Below are positions 4,731 to 6,138 of a stretch of 6,138 nt of DNA, piece by piece. The stretch is from Prevotella sp. (GTDB lineage Bacteria > Bacteroidota > Bacteroidia > Bacteroidales > Bacteroidaceae). Both the position numbers and the translations under genes were made by a program. Positions within the stretch are counted from its first letter, which is position 1. Each line of letters opens with the position of its first letter. The DNA lies in NCBI GenBank assembly GCA_024681875.1, contig JAILAA010000167.1:1-6138 (forward strand), written 5' to 3'. Under the pieces are notes generated by a model, which saw only the letters and a list, made by a program, of their open reading frames with translations, did no database searches and was not told the DNA's origin.

Positions 4731-5948
4731 CTATATGCGCTGTTTCCACCAATTGTCTTTCGTGTGGCAAAGGGCCTGGGCGATGCAATTCATGGTCTTG
4801 CATTCTGCAACGGTTATCTCAGAACCCTTGGGGCGGTATTGATACGACCAGGGGGTAACCAGTAGCATGTGACCGGAAGCGCAAAGACCGAGACGGGCTT
4901 CTGATGGGTGATAGATAACGGGAAAGCCGTTGTCAACCACAATCATGACGGGAAAGCCACGGGTGATGGCCTCGTCCATAATCTCCTGTTCACCAGAAGC
5001 TATACGTGGTGATACCAATATAGCTCCTTTGGCAGCAGCATCGAGGCATGCGGTCTTTTGCTTTGAGAAAAGTTGCTTGTCTCGGCGGTGACAGACAACG
5101 GGCAGCAAATGCTTGGAAAATAAAGCAAGAGGGCCATAGCTGTCACACGTGACATGCTGGTTATCAACCATCAAACGGCTTTTCAGCATTTCCCATGTTG
5201 TAGTGTTGTTTTCTGACAGGGCGTATTCTTTAATAAGATAGCTCTTCAAGGCTGGTAGGGTGACAAGCGTGTCAATAGTTCTGCGTTGGGGAAAAAGGTC
5301 TGCCCGGTTTGTTGTACGCAGTAAGCGGTTACGAGGGTTGGCGCGGATATAGGCACGCTGTGTTTCCAGTTGGCCCTCCTGAAGCGGAATTACGTCAACA
5401 TATCCCGAACTAAAGAGGGGTTGGCGGCCTGAGGTGAATTGTTGCTTTTTTGCGCCAAGGACTGGCGTGCTGGCGGCAAAACCACCAGCAACACTCGACG
5501 CGGAAGAAGCAACTTTTGTTGGTTGCGGTTTTGCCGCTACTTCCTTTTGTCCCGTGATATCCCAGTAGCGTCGATTGCAGCCCGCCTTAAAGCCTGCAAT
5601 GACTTGTCCCAGATGTGTTATACGACCCTTTTTGCTGATGATGCTGTTTTTGACATTGAGAATAAAGTGCAGATGTTCTGGCATGATGACATAGTCCTGC
5701 ACTTCAATGAAAGGATAGTGATGGGAAATACTATGAAGCAGTTCATTCTCTACCATCTTCCCAATGGCAGTCAGTTCCACCTTAGGAGCATTGGGATGTT
5801 CATCTGGATACTGTACATCGCCGATGACACGACCTAACGATTGCGCCCTTCTGTCGTTTATCGTTATGGTGATATGATAAATGCCTGGGTGGGTATAGTT
5901 ATTCCCAGGACTTCTGCGCTGCATGCTATGTTTTTCCGATTTATCCAT
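4731..5948 (-). CDS. REP-associated tyrosine transposase (HUH/Y1 type) with extra C-terminal domain
   Basis: This encodes 405 residues from ATG 5948 to TAG 4731. Residues 15-100 are the Y1 transposase (IS200/RAYT) fold: GIYHITITINDRR near 22-34, then VIMPEHLHFIL with the metal-binding HUH pair His92 and His94. GQVIAGFKAGCNRRYW follows at 114-129, and RAYIRANPRNRLL carries the likely nucleophile Tyr200 in the YI..NP motif. The enzyme would nick and join single-stranded DNA at palindromic repeats. Residues 134-170 are an Ala/Ser/Lys-rich insert. Typical RAYTs end soon after the YI..NP motif; here about 190 residues follow. They include a Rossmann-like stretch (GAILVSPRIASGEQEIMDEA, residues 308-327, then GFPVMIVVDNGFPVIYHPSE) and the conserved-looking CKTMNCIAQAL. 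A GTG at 6005 would add 19 residues but lies upstream of the promoter, so ATG 5948 is preferred; ATG 5924 is also possible. Confidence 0.85.
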   Translation of the reverse strand: MDKSEKHSMQRRSPGNNYTHPGIYHITITINDRRAQSLGRVIGDVQYPDEHPNAPKVELTAIGKMVENELLHSISHHYPFIEVQDYVIMPEHLHFILNVKNSIISKKGRITHLGQVIAGFKAGCNRRYWDITGQKEVAAKPQPTKVASSASSVAGGFAASTPVLGAKKQQFTSGRQPLFSSGYVDVIPLQEGQLETQRAYIRANPRNRLLRTTNRADLFPQRRTIDTLVTLPALKSYLIKEYALSENNTTTWEMLKSRLMVDNQHVTCDSYGPLALFSKHLLPVVCHRRDKQLFSKQKTACLDAAAKGAILVSPRIASGEQEIMDEAITRGFPVMIVVDNGFPVIYHPSEARLGLCASGHMLLVTPWSYQYRPKGSEITVAECKTMNCIAQALCHTKDNWWKQRI

Positions 5949-5993
5949 AAGCGTACTTTTGTTGATCAAAGTCCCCAGCTCGATTGTTGCGTA

Positions 5994-6025
5994 CAAAAAT
6001 AACACTAATTATCGTTTCAACCAAA
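5994..6025 (-). promoter_or_regulatory. Consensus Bacteroidetes promoter of the transposase gene
   Basis: On the minus strand TTTG (6025 to 6022), a 20-bp spacer and TATTTTTG (6001 to 5994) match the -33/-7 consensus. Transcription would start about 5987-5991, some 40 bases before the ATG at 5948. This placement argues against the upstream GTG at 6005 as the start codon. Confidence 0.75.
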
Positions 6026-6087
6026 TAAATTAATAAAATAACACACTCTTGAAGGCTTACGCGGGCTCTCCAGGGCTAGTCTGTGGC

Positions 6088-6138
6088 TGTCATTTTGAGA
6101 AGCGCTGTGCTTTGTGAACTAGGTCGAAGGAATTTGAG
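6088..6138. repeat. Possible degenerate REP-type repeat, cut by the window edge
   Basis: TGTCATTTTGAG (6088-6099) and GGTCGAAGGAATTTGAG (6122-6138) resemble the two halves of dispersed REP-type repeats of many bacteria, which begin with GTCATT(T/C)(C/T)GA and carry a CGAAG core. CATTTTGAG and GAATTTGAG are also direct repeats at 7 of 9 positions. It lies upstream of the transposase promoter, where RAYT genes often have their cognate repeats. The palindrome is not clean and the element is incomplete, so this is tentative. Bases 6026-6087 show nothing I can name. Confidence 0.3.

Noticed and set aside
5439..5837. Plus-strand frame of 132 codons opposite the transposase
   Set aside because: The HUH and YI..NP motifs lie on the minus strand across this interval; the plus frame has biased composition and no promoter.
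5949..6005. GTG start that would extend the transposase by 19 residues
   Set aside because: It lies upstream of the -7 element at 6001-5994, so it would not be on the transcript, and ATG 5948 fits the RAYT N-terminus.

Overview
The window looks chromosomal and comes from a Bacteroidales genome, most likely Prevotella or a close relative. The supporting signs are a short CstA-type transporter, a small outer-membrane beta-barrel protein, a Bacteroidales-style NadC and M23 lipoprotein, and no clear Shine-Dalgarno sites. Three promoters also match the Bacteroidetes form (TTTG, about 20 bp, TAnnTTTG). No database search was possible, so family names rest on motif recognition.

Bases 1-3544 are an ordinary, tightly packed plus-strand block: the 3' part of cstA (membrane carbon-substrate transport), a secreted beta-barrel protein 5 bp downstream, then after 52 bp nadC (de novo NAD synthesis), whose stop codon overlaps the start of an M23 metallopeptidase lipoprotein by one base.

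Bases 3545-4253 are AT-rich and hold most of the unexplained structure. A 51-codon gene for a very basic protein lies on the minus strand, with its own promoter and a terminator that overlaps its stop codon. Next comes a 149-bp island with three GGTCATTT units facing three AAATGACC units around an AT-rich hairpin. This island sits between two divergent promoters. The plus-strand promoter is near-ideal and is followed by a leader of about 140 nt with several nested and competing helices.

Bases 4254-4656 are a decayed toxin-antitoxin operon. The antitoxin-like gene is intact. The PIN-domain toxin gene is broken after about 32 codons and joined in frame to what looks like the last codons of an unrelated surface-protein gene. 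A strong hairpin with A and T tracts on both sides ends this transcript and the convergent one.

Bases 4731-5948 (minus) encode a long REP-associated tyrosine (HUH/Y1) transposase with a low-complexity insert in its catalytic domain and an extra C-terminal domain. It has its own promoter. The last 50 bases of the window resemble a degenerate dispersed REP-type repeat. Overall, a conserved housekeeping segment borders an accessory junction shaped by recombination.
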